From Pagrus major (taxonomy: Eukaryota; Chordata; Actinopteri; Spariformes; Sparidae), in assembly GCF_040436345.1 (NCBI RefSeq), contig NC_133238.1:14841147-14905146 (forward strand): 64,000 nt of DNA, in the 5' to 3' direction. The stretch's first letter is position 1; each line of letters starts with the position of its first letter. Below, one piece after another: positions 22,364 through 37,300 of the stretch. The translations under genes and the position numbers were made by a program. The notes under the pieces were generated by a model. It saw only the letters and a program-made list of their open reading frames with translations. It made no database searches and was not told the DNA's origin.

Positions 22364-25300
22364 CTGATGGAGAGAAAAAGACACAACACAGCTGCAGTTA
22401 TTAATGTATCATCAGTGTGGTGATGACATCACAGATGTGACTGAGTGATGTCACAGTGTGAAGCTGAATCAAAGTAAAAACACACTCACACTTCCTCAGA
22501 CCTGGTGTCAACCATCGGACTCCAGCAGGCTCCACCCTGAAAGGAGGAGGGGGGTCAGAGCAGCACATCCTCTTTCAGCATGCAAACATGGACATGACAT
22601 GACTCATACACAGAAACACAACATGTCCATCAGGCTGCTTCTCCCTGTTTCCCTTTTTATGGTTTGGTCTTGACTCCGGCTTCACATGGCTGCATATGTA
22701 GCCAAGTCCAATTGTCTTATTATGTTTTGTTTATTTATTTTCCCTAAAATCTTTCTTTTGTGTTGTGAACTTCCCCAAAATGTTTTTTTCCTCCTGTAAG
22801 AGAAGAAAAAGAAAGGTTCCTACTGTGATTTTCTATTGTATGTCCTTTGTTCCCCTGGGGTGTTGTTTTGGCGTTGCACCACCTAGCGTCATAGAGCTGT
22901 GTGCTCGGAGCTGGTGACTCACTTTATGAGGCGCTCTCTCCATTGTCTTATTTATTATATCTTTTTCCCGTGCAAAACCACAATATGTTGATATCTGCTG
23001 TAATGTAACATGCTAATGAAACTTCTGGTCAAGTTGATTAACAACTTGTAAAATGAATCTCAAACTGAGTTATTCATGCAGAGTTAGTTAACTTAGGTTT
23101 TTTTCCTCTGTTTCTCTCTTTTTCATGCTGATGTCATGAGGTTGTGCTCTGCATGCTATGGCTGCGTAATAACTGTATTATTTCATATGATATGTGATGT
23201 TTTATTGTGGTTATGTGAATTTTAATTTACATTTTTTCCTTGTAGAGTGGTGGAGAGTTGCAGTGTGGCTCGGTGTGTGTGACGCCTGTTTTTTTTCTTT
23301 ATTCTGAAGGTATGCTAGTCGTCTAATTCAGTTAATTTTTTGATATTTTTGCACTATAAAAAACGAGCTAATGTGGGTGAATTCATTTAATTCTTTTAGA
23401 CTGTGGAAGACGTGTGGGAAAGATTTAATGCATTTTCATTGCACTTTGAACCCTGGTTTTACTAATGTTGGATTTTGTTTTACATGGTGCACCGTATCTC
23501 CACATTAATTTTAATACAGTATGAGCTATGCTGTATATTTTGTAGGGCTGCCCCCAAATAATCGACCAAAAAATCATTAGCCGACCAAAATTTCATTGGT
23601 CGCAGGAAAAAAACAAATAAAAACATTTGGAGCCGTGTCTTGTCAAAACTAAGTCAAAATCTATGTGACTGGCGGCTGGCCTGTGTATAAAAGGCTGGAG
23701 GGCTTTTAATTTGAAGGGCCAGATACAGGAAGTCGTGACACTCACTCACTGTCAGTGTTTTTTTTAACACGGCAGGTCCCTTCGACATCGCGTTAGACAG
23801 TTAACAATTAATAGCCAACCATGTCGGGAAAGACGTCTAAAATATGGGATCATTTTGAAAAGAAGGAGGATGACGACCCCAAGAAGGTGACTTAAACTTT
23901 GCATGTCACTCCTCCACGACGAACATGATGTACCACCTTAAACATATAAGTAGCCGAGCTACCTGCCCATGGCGGCCCGAACGTTTGAAAGCAGAGATAA
24001 ATAATAATTTGCCAGTGTCATTAACATATATATATATATATATATTTTAATATATATATATATATGCGTCGATTAGTCGACTAATCGCTCTAAATGATGA
24101 CCACTGGTCGACCAAGAAAATCCTTGGTCGGGGGCAGCCCTAATATTTGGTGTAATATACAAAGAGATAGAGCTGCGTGTGCTCGGAGCTGAGTGGTGGA
24201 GAGTTGCAGTGTGGCTCGGTGTGTGTGACGCCTGTTTTTGTCTTTATTCTGAAGATTAAACTCCCAGAGATGCTCAACCCCAGTGTGCGTCTCACTTCCT
24301 AACTACATAACACAACGCAGAAAAACAGCGGCTACACATACCGACCCTGAGCATCATGTGACGTACTGACAGTATCTGTTCAAACGTGAACCACAAACAG
24401 TAGCCGTCACCATTTATTTCCTTTTTTTCCTGGTTGGCCTTAAAATAACATTTGGACATAATGTTGATTTACATCAGTGGGAATCAATATTCATTCAACA
24501 GTAGCTGGCAGTGGATGTACAGAGGAGACGGTGATGTGATCGATGCAGAGCTGGAGTATACTTCAGTGTGTGTTTGGCAGGCAGTGTGCAGTTAGGGTGA
24601 CCAGATCCCAATCAGCCAAATGTGGGACAAAGGGCATGTTTGTGTGGGACAATGTGGGACACGTCACCAATGTGTGGACGTAGTCTAAAATGTTGATATA
24701 TTGTCTCTCTAACTTTAAAAAACAAACATTTCTATTCTGCCTGGTAGCTCATAACATCTATGCTTTACCTGCTGGTTGATTCAGTAGCACACAACATGAC
24801 AATACAGGTTACAGGTAAGAGCTTTATTTACCATGTGAAGGAATTTACAATTATTATATTTTAAGCAGCGCTGTTTATATTTCAGAAAACATCTGAAGCC
24901 ACCAGAAAAAATGGTGTGTGTGTTTCTGTCACTTTGTGGGGAAACCATTGGTGTTTTTAATTGTCTCAAACAACTCTCCACGGAGGCAGGTGCAAGCACA
25001 TCCTGAACTACAGCTGCTGATTTTGTTTGACCACGTGACATTTTTAAAAAAATCTCCGAGTCTGGGAAAATGACGGGTGCTAGCTTACAACCACAGCCTG
25101 CTGACCTGTATGACTGGGAGTGCTGCACAGTGTGGTAAATGCTGCTTATTTCAGCTGCTGTTACCTTGTCTGTCTGGTGCCATCTTTTGGTTTCAGGAGG
25201 AATGTTTTCATAGATTGGCTCATATCTTTTTGAGCCACACGTTTCTTATGAGACCCGCAGGTACTGTGTCGCTTCAGGCCGTATTCCCCAGAGAAATAAC

Positions 25301-28300
25301 TCTGGCAAAGTTCGCAAAAGACTTGGTGAGAATCGTAAAGAGTCTCCCAGTCTATGTTGCAGCTGCATCATCGTTTTTTTGTGGTAGTTTCCATTATATT
25401 CTGATATATTTATATATATATATATATATTCTATATTTTCCTCACGCAGGGGCGGGACAGCAGAGACAGCGACAGGTTAACTTGACTGACTGTGCAGTTT
25501 GATTGACAGCTGCTGACAGCCGTCCCTCCTTTCTTCACAGCCGAGGGAGCATCTGTCCTGCAGTGGTTTGACTTTGGAAACTAGAGCCAATTCAATTGCG
25601 GGACATCATCTCAATATGTGAGACGCGGGACAAGCGATTAAAATGCTGTGCAGTCCTGCACAAAGCGGGACATCTGGTCACCCTATATACAGTCTATACT
25701 GACTGAGTCTGTAGCAGGCAGTACGTTAGGAGGTGACTTCAAACAGGGATCAGGAACATCTAGCTAGCTACATACCACATTTTCATGGTGACAGGTGAGG
25801 TGAATGATTTGACTTGAGAAGGACAGAGGAAGATAATCGGGCCCAGATCTCACTGATGGCCGTGGTGTTTGATTGACTGGTTAGACGCATCACTCTAATC
25901 TAAAAGCAACACTTCTTAAATAAAGAAGGTGATAAATTAAACTGCAAGGAAGTGAAATAAAAGCTCTTCCTGATTGAAATATCCACAGAATGAAGTAATG
26001 ATTGCAATACATCAGCTTAAATTAAGCATTATATTTTATTTAAACTTAAACTTAAACTTAATTTATTGATATAGCACCTTTCATACATATGAAATGCAAC
26101 ACAAAGTGCTTTACAGGTTAAAAGACCCGACCCGACCCGACCCGACCCCCCCCCCCCCCCACACACACACACGCACACGCACACACACACACACACATAC
26201 ACACACAAACGCACACACACACACACACGCCAACACACACATACGCATAAGACACGCACCTACTCACTCACTTAGGCATGCACACACAGCCGCAAACATA
26301 CACTCATTAAGACATGGTATGGCTGGGCACTGAGGATCCAGGTGAGAAAAGCATCGTTGGGGAGCCATCCACGCCGGGAGGTCATGTAAATATGTGGCCA
26401 CAAGGGGGCACCGCCACAGGAACCGCCCAACCAGGACAGACAGAGGAGCCCACACCACAGCTGTGGAGATGGCCGTGGTGCAGTGCCACCCCCATCCCTC
26501 CAGGCCCGGACAGCCCCCAGGGCAGCACCCCCACAGGCGGATCAAACTACTCCCAACGTGGAGGGCCCCCTGTGAGGAAAACACTGGAGCCAGCAGATAA
26601 AAAGAAAACAGGATAAAATCAACAATAAAATAAGTTAAAAGTAGTTAGGAATAATAACAAAGAGACTAAAAGGAAAAGCTAAGAATACCATTCTTAAAAC
26701 TGTATTCTAAAAGGTCCTTAAAATTAAATAAGTAAATAGATAAATGAAACAAATAACCTAAGATCTGAGTAAAATGCCAGAAATGACTAATAAAAAGGAT
26801 AAGAAGAAATCAATTAAAAGCTAACTTAAAAAGGTGTGTCTTGAGCCTGCTTTTAAATACATCAACAGTCTCTGCGGCCCTGAGGCTCTCCGGCAGGCCA
26901 TTCCACAAACGTGGGCCGTAGTAATAAAAGGATGCCTCACCGTGGGTTTTTGTCCGAACACTTGGGATGACTAAAAAGTTGGAGCCGGAGGACCTCAGGG
27001 TTTAAATATTAAATACATTTAATTTATAATTAATAGTTTTATCGTAAAAGTTACATTGTATTAAATTACTTTGAAATTATATTTGAATTAAAAATTAAAT
27101 GTATGTAATTATTCCATTTTAGTTTTCAATTCATCTTTGTGACATTAACTCCTAAAATGACTGTAGCATATTTAAAGTCCTGTCCTGTGGTTATCAGGTT
27201 TGAACACAGTTTTAAATAAATATAACTACTTTGGAGTTATTGGGAGGTTTATATTTCTCTTCTCATGGAGCTAGGCTAGCAGTGTCCCCTTGCTTCCAGT
27301 CTTTGTGCTAAGCTAGGCTAAACATGTCCTGGACCTGTCTCTGTACAAGATGAAACTGATTCGATCCCAGGTAAGAGGGCAAAAAAGGACATTTCACAAA
27401 ATGATCAAAAGTTCATTAACGTGCAGAGATCTGTTTAAACTGCAACAGGTCTACACTTGCACAGTGTAGCGTGATGTTTATCCGCTTTACAAACTGCACG
27501 TCCTTCTGATTCATGTTCCACCTGTACAGTAAACATCTAGAGTTATCTCAGCGATTTTCATCCATAACTTAGTGAAAATACTTCACTTTTCACAGTTTGC
27601 TTTGTATATATTGTTAATAGTTGATTTCATTTTTGCATATAGCGTTTTTAGCATTTTTTGATTGTTTGGAAAATCACGTAGGTTTTTCTTAACTTTAGCT
27701 AGCTTCCTAAAAAGCTCTGCACATACACATTATAGTGGAACAGTTTACCCTTCTCTCTGATTGGTGATTTAAATCCCTTATCCAGCAATCAGGTCAGAGG
27801 TTTACTGCTCGCTGTCACAAGACGGTGTTCGTCACTAATGGTTATCTATCTATCTACACAGGATAAAAAAATGTTGTACACTGTAACACTGTATACAAAA
27901 ACGAACAGTAAACTATTAACATAATATTAATGCCAGGACCAAAGGTTACCCAGCAGAGCACTGCATTGTAAAGAGATGATCATTGTTATTCACTTCACTT
28001 GTCAGTGCTTTTACTGTTCTGGCTGGTCAGTGTACACACGTAGAGTTGGGACTGAAAGCAAAAGGATGTGCAGTTCATAAAGTGGATACATGTCACACTA
28101 CAATGTGCAAGTGGAGAATTATTACTACACACAATTATGTATAAAGATGCATAAATATCTCCATTTTATGGTCAACCAGTATTTATGTTGTAGGCAAATG
28201 AAAACGGCGTCCTACATGTGTGATTGTTTACATAATGCTCAAATCCACAATTAACCGAAACAAGAATATGTTTCCAGCTCTTCCTCCTCTATCACACACT

Positions 28301-31300
28301 GACTGTCTGTGGCTGCAGCAGGACTCTTCATACCTGAGAGTGTCCAGTCTCCAGCCTGGATCCTCCAGTCGAGCAGACAGCAGCTTCACTCCTGAGTCTC
28401 CTGGATGATTGTAGCTCAGGTCCAGCTCTCTCAGATGGGAGGGGTTGGAGTCCAGAGCTGAGGCCAGAGAAGTACAGCCTTCCTCTGTGATCAGACAGCC
28501 TGACAGCCTGCAGACACAGAAAACAAAACACATGGAAGAACATCTGGGGGTACTGCATATTCCCATTTAGAGGGTATAATCTTTATCATGTTCACCATCT
28601 TAATTTACGCTATTTTTATTAATTAGCACTTACACACAAAGTACAGCAAGAACGATGGTAGTGTCATTAGTTTTGCAGGTATTTGGTCAAAAACCAAACC
28701 ATAAAAGTGATCAGATTTAAATGCCATTGGTCAAAGTTTGGAACAAAGTGGAGGACTGAGTGATGGACCTATATTACCATCCATAAAACCAAGCTGCTAT
28801 CATGGCTTAACAATGTGCTTAAAAAGTGATCAAAAAGGGAGAATAAAGCCATGCACCATGAATTGTGTGCTGTGCGCACTCACAAAAAGAAAAATGTGAC
28901 CAAGTAGCCTGCACACAGAGGAAGAACTCCACTTTGGGGGGTTTTGTACTTAATAATTCAACATCAAAAACAAAAACAAGGGAAAATGATCAGAAATTCT
29001 TATGAAGAGTAATTTGCTGAGTCTGAACTGCTGTCAAAGTTTAGTTAAAAGTCCTTTCACAAATCATATTGGCAGACACAATCCTACACAGGTTAGCTAC
29101 TCATCCACAAATCTCAATCAGTTTTAAATTTGTCATCAGTTGAATTGTTTAATGAATCCTGACCTGAGAATTTTAAGTAAACAGTGTGGACTCTCTAGTC
29201 CAGGACACAGCTGCTTCACTCCTGAATCCTGCAGGTTGTTGTTACTCAGGTCCAGCTCTCTCAGACTAGAGGACTGGGAGCTGAGAACTGAGGACAGAGC
29301 TTCACAGCTTCTCTCTGAGAGGTTACAGATGCTCAGTCTGGGGAAGAAACAATGAACAAGATGACAAATAACATTTTGTGAAAATGTTGTTCAATCTCAG
29401 CCTGAGTTCATATTTTGGAAGAACAATATGTGAAGCTGAATTTGAACAAAACCCATTGGAATTTTTTTTTTTCTGTATAGTGAAATTTGAAATGCTGACA
29501 GTAGAGTAGCTATCTGAATTACAATTTAAATGCTTTAAGACAAAGTAGGACTTAATCTTACTTCAGACTATCCAGTGTACAATGTTGACTCTTCAGTCCA
29601 GGAAACAGCAGCTTCACTCCTGAATCCTGCAGGTCGTTGTTACTCAGGTCCAGCTTTCTCAGACTAGAGGACTGGGAGCTGAGAACTGAGGACAGAGCTT
29701 CACAGCTTCTCTCTGAGAGGTTACAGATGCTCAGTCTGGGGAAGAAACAATGAACAAGATGACAAATAACATTTTGTGAAAATGTTGTTCAATCTCAGCC
29801 TGAGTTCATATTTTGGAAGAACAATATGTGAAGCTGAATTTGAACAAAACCCATTGGAATTTTTTTTCTTCTGTATAGTGAAATTTGAAATGCTGACAGT
29901 AGAGTAGCTATCTGAATTACAATTTAAATGCTTTAAGACAAAGTAGGACTTAATCTTACTTCAGACTATCCAGTGTACAATGTTGACTCTTCAGTCCAGG
30001 AAACAGCAGCTTCACTCCTGAATCCTGCAGGTCGTTGTTACTCAGGTCCAGCTTTCTCAGACTAGAGGACTGGGAGCTAAGAACTGAGGACAGAGCTTCG
30101 CAGCTTCTCTCTGAGAGGACACAGCATATGAGTCTGAAGAGGAAATAATAAATAAGATGATAAATAACATTGGTGTTAAAGTATGGAGTCTGGACTTTTG
30201 GTGGTGAAGTAAACATATAATCTCTTATTAGGAAATGTTTAAGTCCTTGCTGTTCTACTCTGAGTAGTTGGGGACATGATCATTCCTGAATCAGTATTAA
30301 ACAGAAAATCAATGTTAAGTTGCATGACAGCAAATTATGAGGTTTTCAATCTCAGCTAGAGTTCATACTTTGGAAGGACAATATGTGAACATGAATTTGA
30401 ACCAAACATTTCCTGTACGGTTAAATTTGAAATGGTGACAGAGGAGTTGATGTTTGAATGAAAATGTGTCAAAATTTACATTATAAAACACGTTAAGACA
30501 AACTATGACTTAATCTTACTTCAGACTTTCCAGTTTACAGTGTGGACTCTTCAGTCCAGGAATCAGCTGCTTCACTCCTGAATCCTGCAGGTCGTTGTTA
30601 CTCAGGTCCAGCTCTGTCACACTAGAAGACTGGGAGCTGAGAACTGAGGACAGAGCTTCACAGCTTCTCTCTGAGAGGTCACAGCCACTCAGTCTGGAGA
30701 GACAACAGGAAGTTAACAGGTATTAAGTTATTTATTTTTATCTCCAGTTGAAAGATGGCAGTATATTTAATAACAAATCCCACTTACAGAACTTTGTTGG
30801 AGGTTTTAACCACTGGCAGCAGCCTCAGAAGAGCCTCCTCTGAAGCACAGTATTTCTTCAGGTCAAACACATCCAGATTTTTTTCTGATGACAGTAAGAA
30901 GAAGACCAGAGCTGACCACTGAGCAGGAGACAGTTCATCTGTGTCGAGACATTCTGAACTCAGGTACTGTTGGATCTCCTCCACTAGAGAACCATCGTTC
31001 AGTTCATTCAGACAGTGGAGCAGATTGATGCTTCTCTCTGCAGACAGAGTCTCTTCAAGCTTCATCCTGATGTACTCGACTGCCTCCTGATCGGATTTTG
31101 AGCCACTTCCTGTCTGTATCAGCAGACCTTGTAGGAGAGTCTGATTGGTCTGCAGTGAAAGTCCCAGGAGAAAGCGGAGGAACAAGTCCAGGTGTCCACT
31201 GGAACTCTTTAAGGCCTGGTCCACAGCACTCTGGAGGTACTGTGTCACTGCAAATTCATGGCAGAATGACTGCTCTTCGGACATCAGATTGACTCCAGAG

Positions 31301-34300
31301 TTGATGAACGTCAGATGGACATGAAGAGCAGCCAGAAACTCCTGAACACTCAGATGGACGAAGCAGAACACCTTGTCCTGGTACAGTCCTCTCTCCTCTT
31401 TAAAGATCTGTGTGAACACTCCTGAGTACACTGAGGCTGCTCTGATATCGATGCCACACTCCGTCAGGTCTGATTCATAGAAGATCAGGTTGCCACTCTG
31501 CAGCTGCTCAAAAGCCAGTTTTCCCAGAGAATCAATCATCTTCCTGCTCTCTGGAGTCCAGTGTGGATCTGTCTCAGCTCCTCCATCATACTTGACGTTC
31601 TTCACTTTGGACTGAACCACCAGGAAGTGGATGTACATCTCAGTCAGGGTCTTGGGCAGCTCTCCTCCCTCTCTGGTCTTCAACACATCCTCCAGAACTG
31701 TAGCAGTGATCCAGCAGAAGACTGGGATGTGGCACATGATGTGGAGGCTTCGTGATGTCTTGATGTGGGAGATGATTCTGCTGGCCTGCTCCTCATCTCT
31801 GAACCTCTTCCTGAAGTACTCCTCCTTCTGTGGGTCAGTGAACCCTCTGACTTCTGTCACCATGTCAACACACTCAGGAGGGATCTGACTGGCTGCTGCA
31901 GGTCGTGTGGTTATCCAGAGGCGAGCAGAGGGAAGCAGTTTCCCCCTGATGAGGTTTGTCAGCAGTACATCCACTGAGGTGGACTCTGTAACATCAGTCA
32001 GGATCTCAGTGTTGTGGAAGTCCAGAGGAAGTCGACACTCATCCAGACCGTCAAAGATGAACACAACCTGGAACTCTTCAAAGCTGCAGATTTCTTTGGT
32101 TTCAGTGAAGAAGTGATGAACAAGCTCCACCAAGCTGAACTTTTTCTCTTTCAGCACATTCAGCTCTCTGAAAGTGAATGGAAATGTGAACTGTATGTCC
32201 TGGTTGGCTTTGTCTTCAGCCCAGTCCAGAGTGAACTTCTGTGTTAAGACTGTTTTCCCGATGCCAGCCACTCCCTTTGTCATCACTGTTCTGATTGGTT
32301 CATCTCTTCCAGGTGAGGCTTTAAAGATGTCTTCTTGTCTGACTGTTGTTTCTGGCCGGTCTGGTTTCCTGGATGCTGCTTCAATCTGTCTGACCTCGTG
32401 TTCATCATTGACCTCTGCAGTCCCTCCCTCTGTGATGTAGAGCTCTGTGTAGATCTGATTCAGAAGGGTTGGGTTTCCTGCTTTAGCGATCCCCTCAAAC
32501 ACACACTGGAACTTCTTCTGAAGGTTAGATTTAAGTTTACGCTGACAAACTGCAGCAAGATGTTCTAAATGAATGCACAACAAACAAGATCATTAAGTGA
32601 TTTATAAAGAAAATATGACAATTTCCTTCCTCTACAGTAGCACATATAAACAAGTTTTCCTCCTTCTGTTGAGACATTATAAATTGACTCATTGATCCAT
32701 CATGTTACATCTTTAGAGAAATCCTCTTACTGCTCTGCAGACAGTCAGCCAGCTCCTCCTGCTTCATTCTCCTCAGGAAGTGAAGTGTGATCTTCAGAAA
32801 TGCCTCTCTGCTGCTCCTCCTCTGCTCTTCATCCTCACCATCCAACACCTCCTCATCCTCCCTCTGACTCTCTAAGCATTCTGGGTAATCTGAAGTCAGA
32901 ACTTTCTGGACCTTCTTCAGCTCGTTCTTCACAAAAGTGACAATGTTCTCCTCCAGCAGCTGGAACAGAATATTATGTGAATGAGAACATTTAACATCAT
33001 GGAGCCAAACATCAGATCCATGTTGGACAGATTCACCACTGGTCTGTAAAGTGCAGCATGGAGATTATTGTGAACAGACTGGATGTAAAAGTAGTTGTTG
33101 TTCATGTACAGACCATAAATATGGAGTCCAGGTGTGTTTGATGCTGCTGGGCAGACGGACCTCTGGGAACCTCTGAGCTCTCCTGGTCGACTCTGTGGAG
33201 GAATCATGAAGAATTAGAAAATGCATTTCCTCTTGTAAAAAGAACGATCTCCTGCCCCATCTCTGATTGTCTGATTCTGCTCTGCGCCTGTGAACGCAGC
33301 ATGACTGCACTGCCTGTGTACCAAGTGAGACTGCAGATGACGACTTGACTTCACCTGTAAAGACCAAGGTGATATCTGATGAACAGTTCTTATGCAAGTG
33401 TGTGCATCGATGAGTATGTAATTGAATTATTCTCTTATGTTATGTTACATGCTGTTTAGTGTTTGCATGAAGCCATGGGTGTATTCTGTACAGTTTGTTG
33501 TTTCTGTTGAGTCTGTTTGAAGAATGTGATTCAAAGCTAGCTGCTAACTGGTAACAGTTTCTGTGAGCTTTGTTGCTGCTACTGTCTTCTGCTGGCTATT
33601 GTTTCTATGCAATTCACTTATTATATTCACCAGCTATATTTCTGTTGTTATGCCCTTGTAGAGTGAATATTTGTTGGTTTGGTGTGACTAACATCATGAG
33701 TATGTTGTGCCTCAGTTTCATTCTCTGTGGCAAAATTTTGTTGAAAAAGTTTAACATTTAAAAGAGTTCAGTACGTTCATTCATAAAATAGCTGAACGTT
33801 TTCATATTTGAATGGTTTCAGTAGCTGAAAGCCTGCAGGAGTTGAAATGTGCCAAAAACCTACAGAATTTGAATAACAACTAGCATGAGCAAGTCCTGGA
33901 AAATTTAAAGTGTAATTGCTGAAAGCTTCAGTTTTCTTGCATTTAGTGCACTTAAGAATTTGCACTTGAGAAGCTGTGGCTCAAACAGCAAACCTTGACA
34001 ATGATAGTCAATCAGTTCCTATCATGTTTTAGATCTACATTTAGACCCTGGTGCTATACATCTGAAATACCAGTAGAGGGCACTGTCTTGCTCAGTATTT
34101 TGATCCCATCCACTGTTGAATTAAGAAACTCATAAAACATGTATATTTCTTTCAGGTAAAGCTGAAATGGCAGTTCGTAGGAAATAAACATTGTGTTGGA
34201 CTCATAAAGGCTGAACACTCTACACCTGTGTGAGACACACAATACTGTCAAATTTGGAGGTTGTGTCTGAACATCACTTCTGCCCAAAGCGGGGTTTGAA

Positions 34301-37300
34301 CTCTGTTATACCATAAAAGCCGCCCACTGTGCCAGATGGTGTATCCACTAAGCTACTCTCAGTGACCTCTGCGCCCTTCACAATGTCACATTTTGATGGT
34401 CGTCAAATAGTGCCTGTTTAGGCTATAAAAATTTACTAAATGACGTAGTTTCGAGTAAACTCTGGATGTCGCCACTTCAGGACACTTGGATTGCAGCGGA
34501 CGAGCAGTATGGAGGAATATTACAAAGTTTTTGTGTAGTTTTATGGACCTTTTCGTCTCGGGCACCATTTGCGGCCATTATATGGATGTTTACTGCTGGA
34601 GGGTACCACCGCAGGTCTCCAGCTGCACTTTGAGGAATAAGAAACTACACCGGTTTTCTCATCAGCATGTGGGTGAGTCGATAATGACTGAATTTCGTTT
34701 TATGGTGAACTATTCCTTCAAGCTCTTCATAATAATACAATATAATGCATATTTTCACACTCATAACATGACTATATATGTTTTTCAGGTCTTATGCTGC
34801 ATAAGACAAGAGGAGCGCTGGAACGCCACTCAAAGTCGGAATTTCTACTCATGAACTCGAAGTTTAAAGTTTCCAGAATATTCCGACCTTTGATGTTGTC
34901 TGCAACACAGCATACATTTGAAATGGCAGAGTGTAGAAAATCAACATTGTGTTGCATACATTACCCATTAACACCCTTCACCTTTGTGATCCACAACATA
35001 TTGTCAAAGTTGGCGGTTGTGTCTGAACATCACTGCTTCCGGCGGGAACTGAATCGACAATCTCTTGAGCTCTACAAGGCACCTTTGGTGAACCTCCATC
35101 AATGTCAAGGATGCATACTGTCACATATTCATTGGGTAGGGGCACTGTCTAAGGTTTCAGCAAAAAGAGCAAAAAATAGTTTCTGTCCTGCCTTATGTAA
35201 TATCGCTGTCTCATCTCACCTGCATGAAAACATCACCCATGAAGCTGTGGGACTGAGGATTCTTACTTCATCAATTGTCATGTGGTTTTACTCTTGGAGA
35301 ACATTCACAGACTGGGCCTATGCTTGAACAACAATGAATTCAAGCTTCAGCCTTCCCAGGTCACAACATTCTTGGAATGGTTCTGAACTCCCGGAGGGAA
35401 AAAACTATACTGACCCTGGAGAGGCAGAAGGTCTACGAAGCCTGCCTCTGCTGTTTTAAGTTGTGATCACAGGTCATCTGGGGATGGGACCACTATGTTC
35501 ACCAGCTGCTCTCTAACTGTGTCTGTCTGCTGTTTGCTGCTCAGCTTTCTACAGCTTTTTCTCTGAAACCAGTGAACTCTCTCCACTCTGAACCAGAACA
35601 ATAGTTGTGGGAGAAATGTTATTATAACATTTATAAAACTGTAGGCCGTGGCCATGAAAGTCAGCAGGTCTTACCCGGCTGATCCTGATTCATTTATTCT
35701 CAGCCCTGCTCTACTGGATTTGATTCCCTGTTTACATGAGATAATGTGCAACATCATCAACTGACTCAGATGGACAGAAACATCAGGTTCTACTACATTG
35801 GGCTGGACTCTGTATACATGCTCCCCACCATACACTGATCTTCCATCAGTTTCCCTCAGAACCAGAGTTTTTGCTTTTATTGACTGATTTATTGACATCA
35901 TGGCGGTCTGGTGAAAAACATTTTCAGATGGGGACATAGTTTTGTTTTTCAAATTAGTTTTAAATACCTTTTATCAAGAGTGTGACGTCCACTTTGGAAG
36001 GACATAAAATGATCCGTCGCCCAGTTCCTCTTTATGGGTTCTGGTTTTTCCATCTTCCTCCTGATAGAAACACATAAAAACAGCAAATAATCTCACTGCA
36101 GCCAGAACACACTGAAACAGTGTCCTGTGAATACATCTGATAAAACAATTTGCTCGTTGTTTTTTCCTGTCATCCAGCAGGACTTTTTTCTTCCACTGAA
36201 AACAAAACTCTTCTTACAGAAACTCCAGAGTGAATTCATGTTCTACCTTTCTAGTAACTCAAATGATCCAAAGAGGTATTGGAAAATAATAATAAAAAGT
36301 AAACATGGTAATGTACAAATGAGTTGCCAGCATGTGTTTTTTAAAAAAGTATGTGCTATGAGTGATATATTTGCCATTCTTGACTATTTTAATGAAAAAA
36401 AAGAATTATCTTCGGGTTCACTACTCTATGAATCTGAACTGTGTGTGTGACTTTTTGCATATAATGCATACACATGAAACTATTTCCTTACTGCTATCGA
36501 TGACATGTCCATAGCGATACATATTTCTATCATTTTATGGCCCAGGCCCATGTTCTTCTGTGTGATCCAAACACCACAAACTTAGATTTGTTAGTCCAGA
36601 ACACTCTTTTCCAGTCTTACTTTGTCCAATGTCTGGAATCTTTTGCCCATCTTAATCTTTTCCTTCCCTTGGCCAGTCTCAAACGTGGCTTTTTTTTTGC
36701 TAATCTGCCTAGAAGGCCAGTATCCTGGAGGCTCTTCTTCACTGTTGACGTTGAGATTGGTGTTTTACTGGTACCACTTAAAATAGCTGCGAGTTTAGGA
36801 CCTGTGAGATGTCCGTTTCTCAAACTAGACACCCTGATGTACGCTCCTCTTGCACCCAACTCTCTTTTCTACTCTGGTTAAAGCCACATTGCACTGTCCT
36901 ATGAAGGGAGTAGTACACACTGTTGTATGAGATCTTAAGTTCCCTTTACAAATTCTTGCATGAAATAGCCTTCATTTCTCAGAACAAGGACAGACTAACA
37001 CGTTTTAGAGGAAAATTAGTTTTTCCTGGCCATTTTAAGGCTATAATCAAACCCCCAAATGCTGATGCTCCAGACACGCAACTAGCCTAATGTAGGCCAG
37101 TTTTATTGTTTCAATAACCAGCAGTTTAAGAACAACAGTTCTGCACAGTTCCACTGTGCTGTCAGAACCGGACAAGGGTTTCCTTCTGATCAATGAGACT
37201 TTTAACATGACAATCTTGGAATAGTTAACACAATGTGGCATTGGACCACAGAAGGGAGGGTTGCTGAAAATGGTGATCTGTACACATGAAAAGTAAATTG

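Noticed and set aside
26029-26333. Cys/Val-rich and Thr/His-rich frames
   Set aside because: Translations of the CA/TG repeat tract.
34794-35327. 177-codon + strand frame in an NLR-2 intron
   Set aside because: No recognised domain, no paralogue in the equivalent NLR introns, repeat-rich setting.
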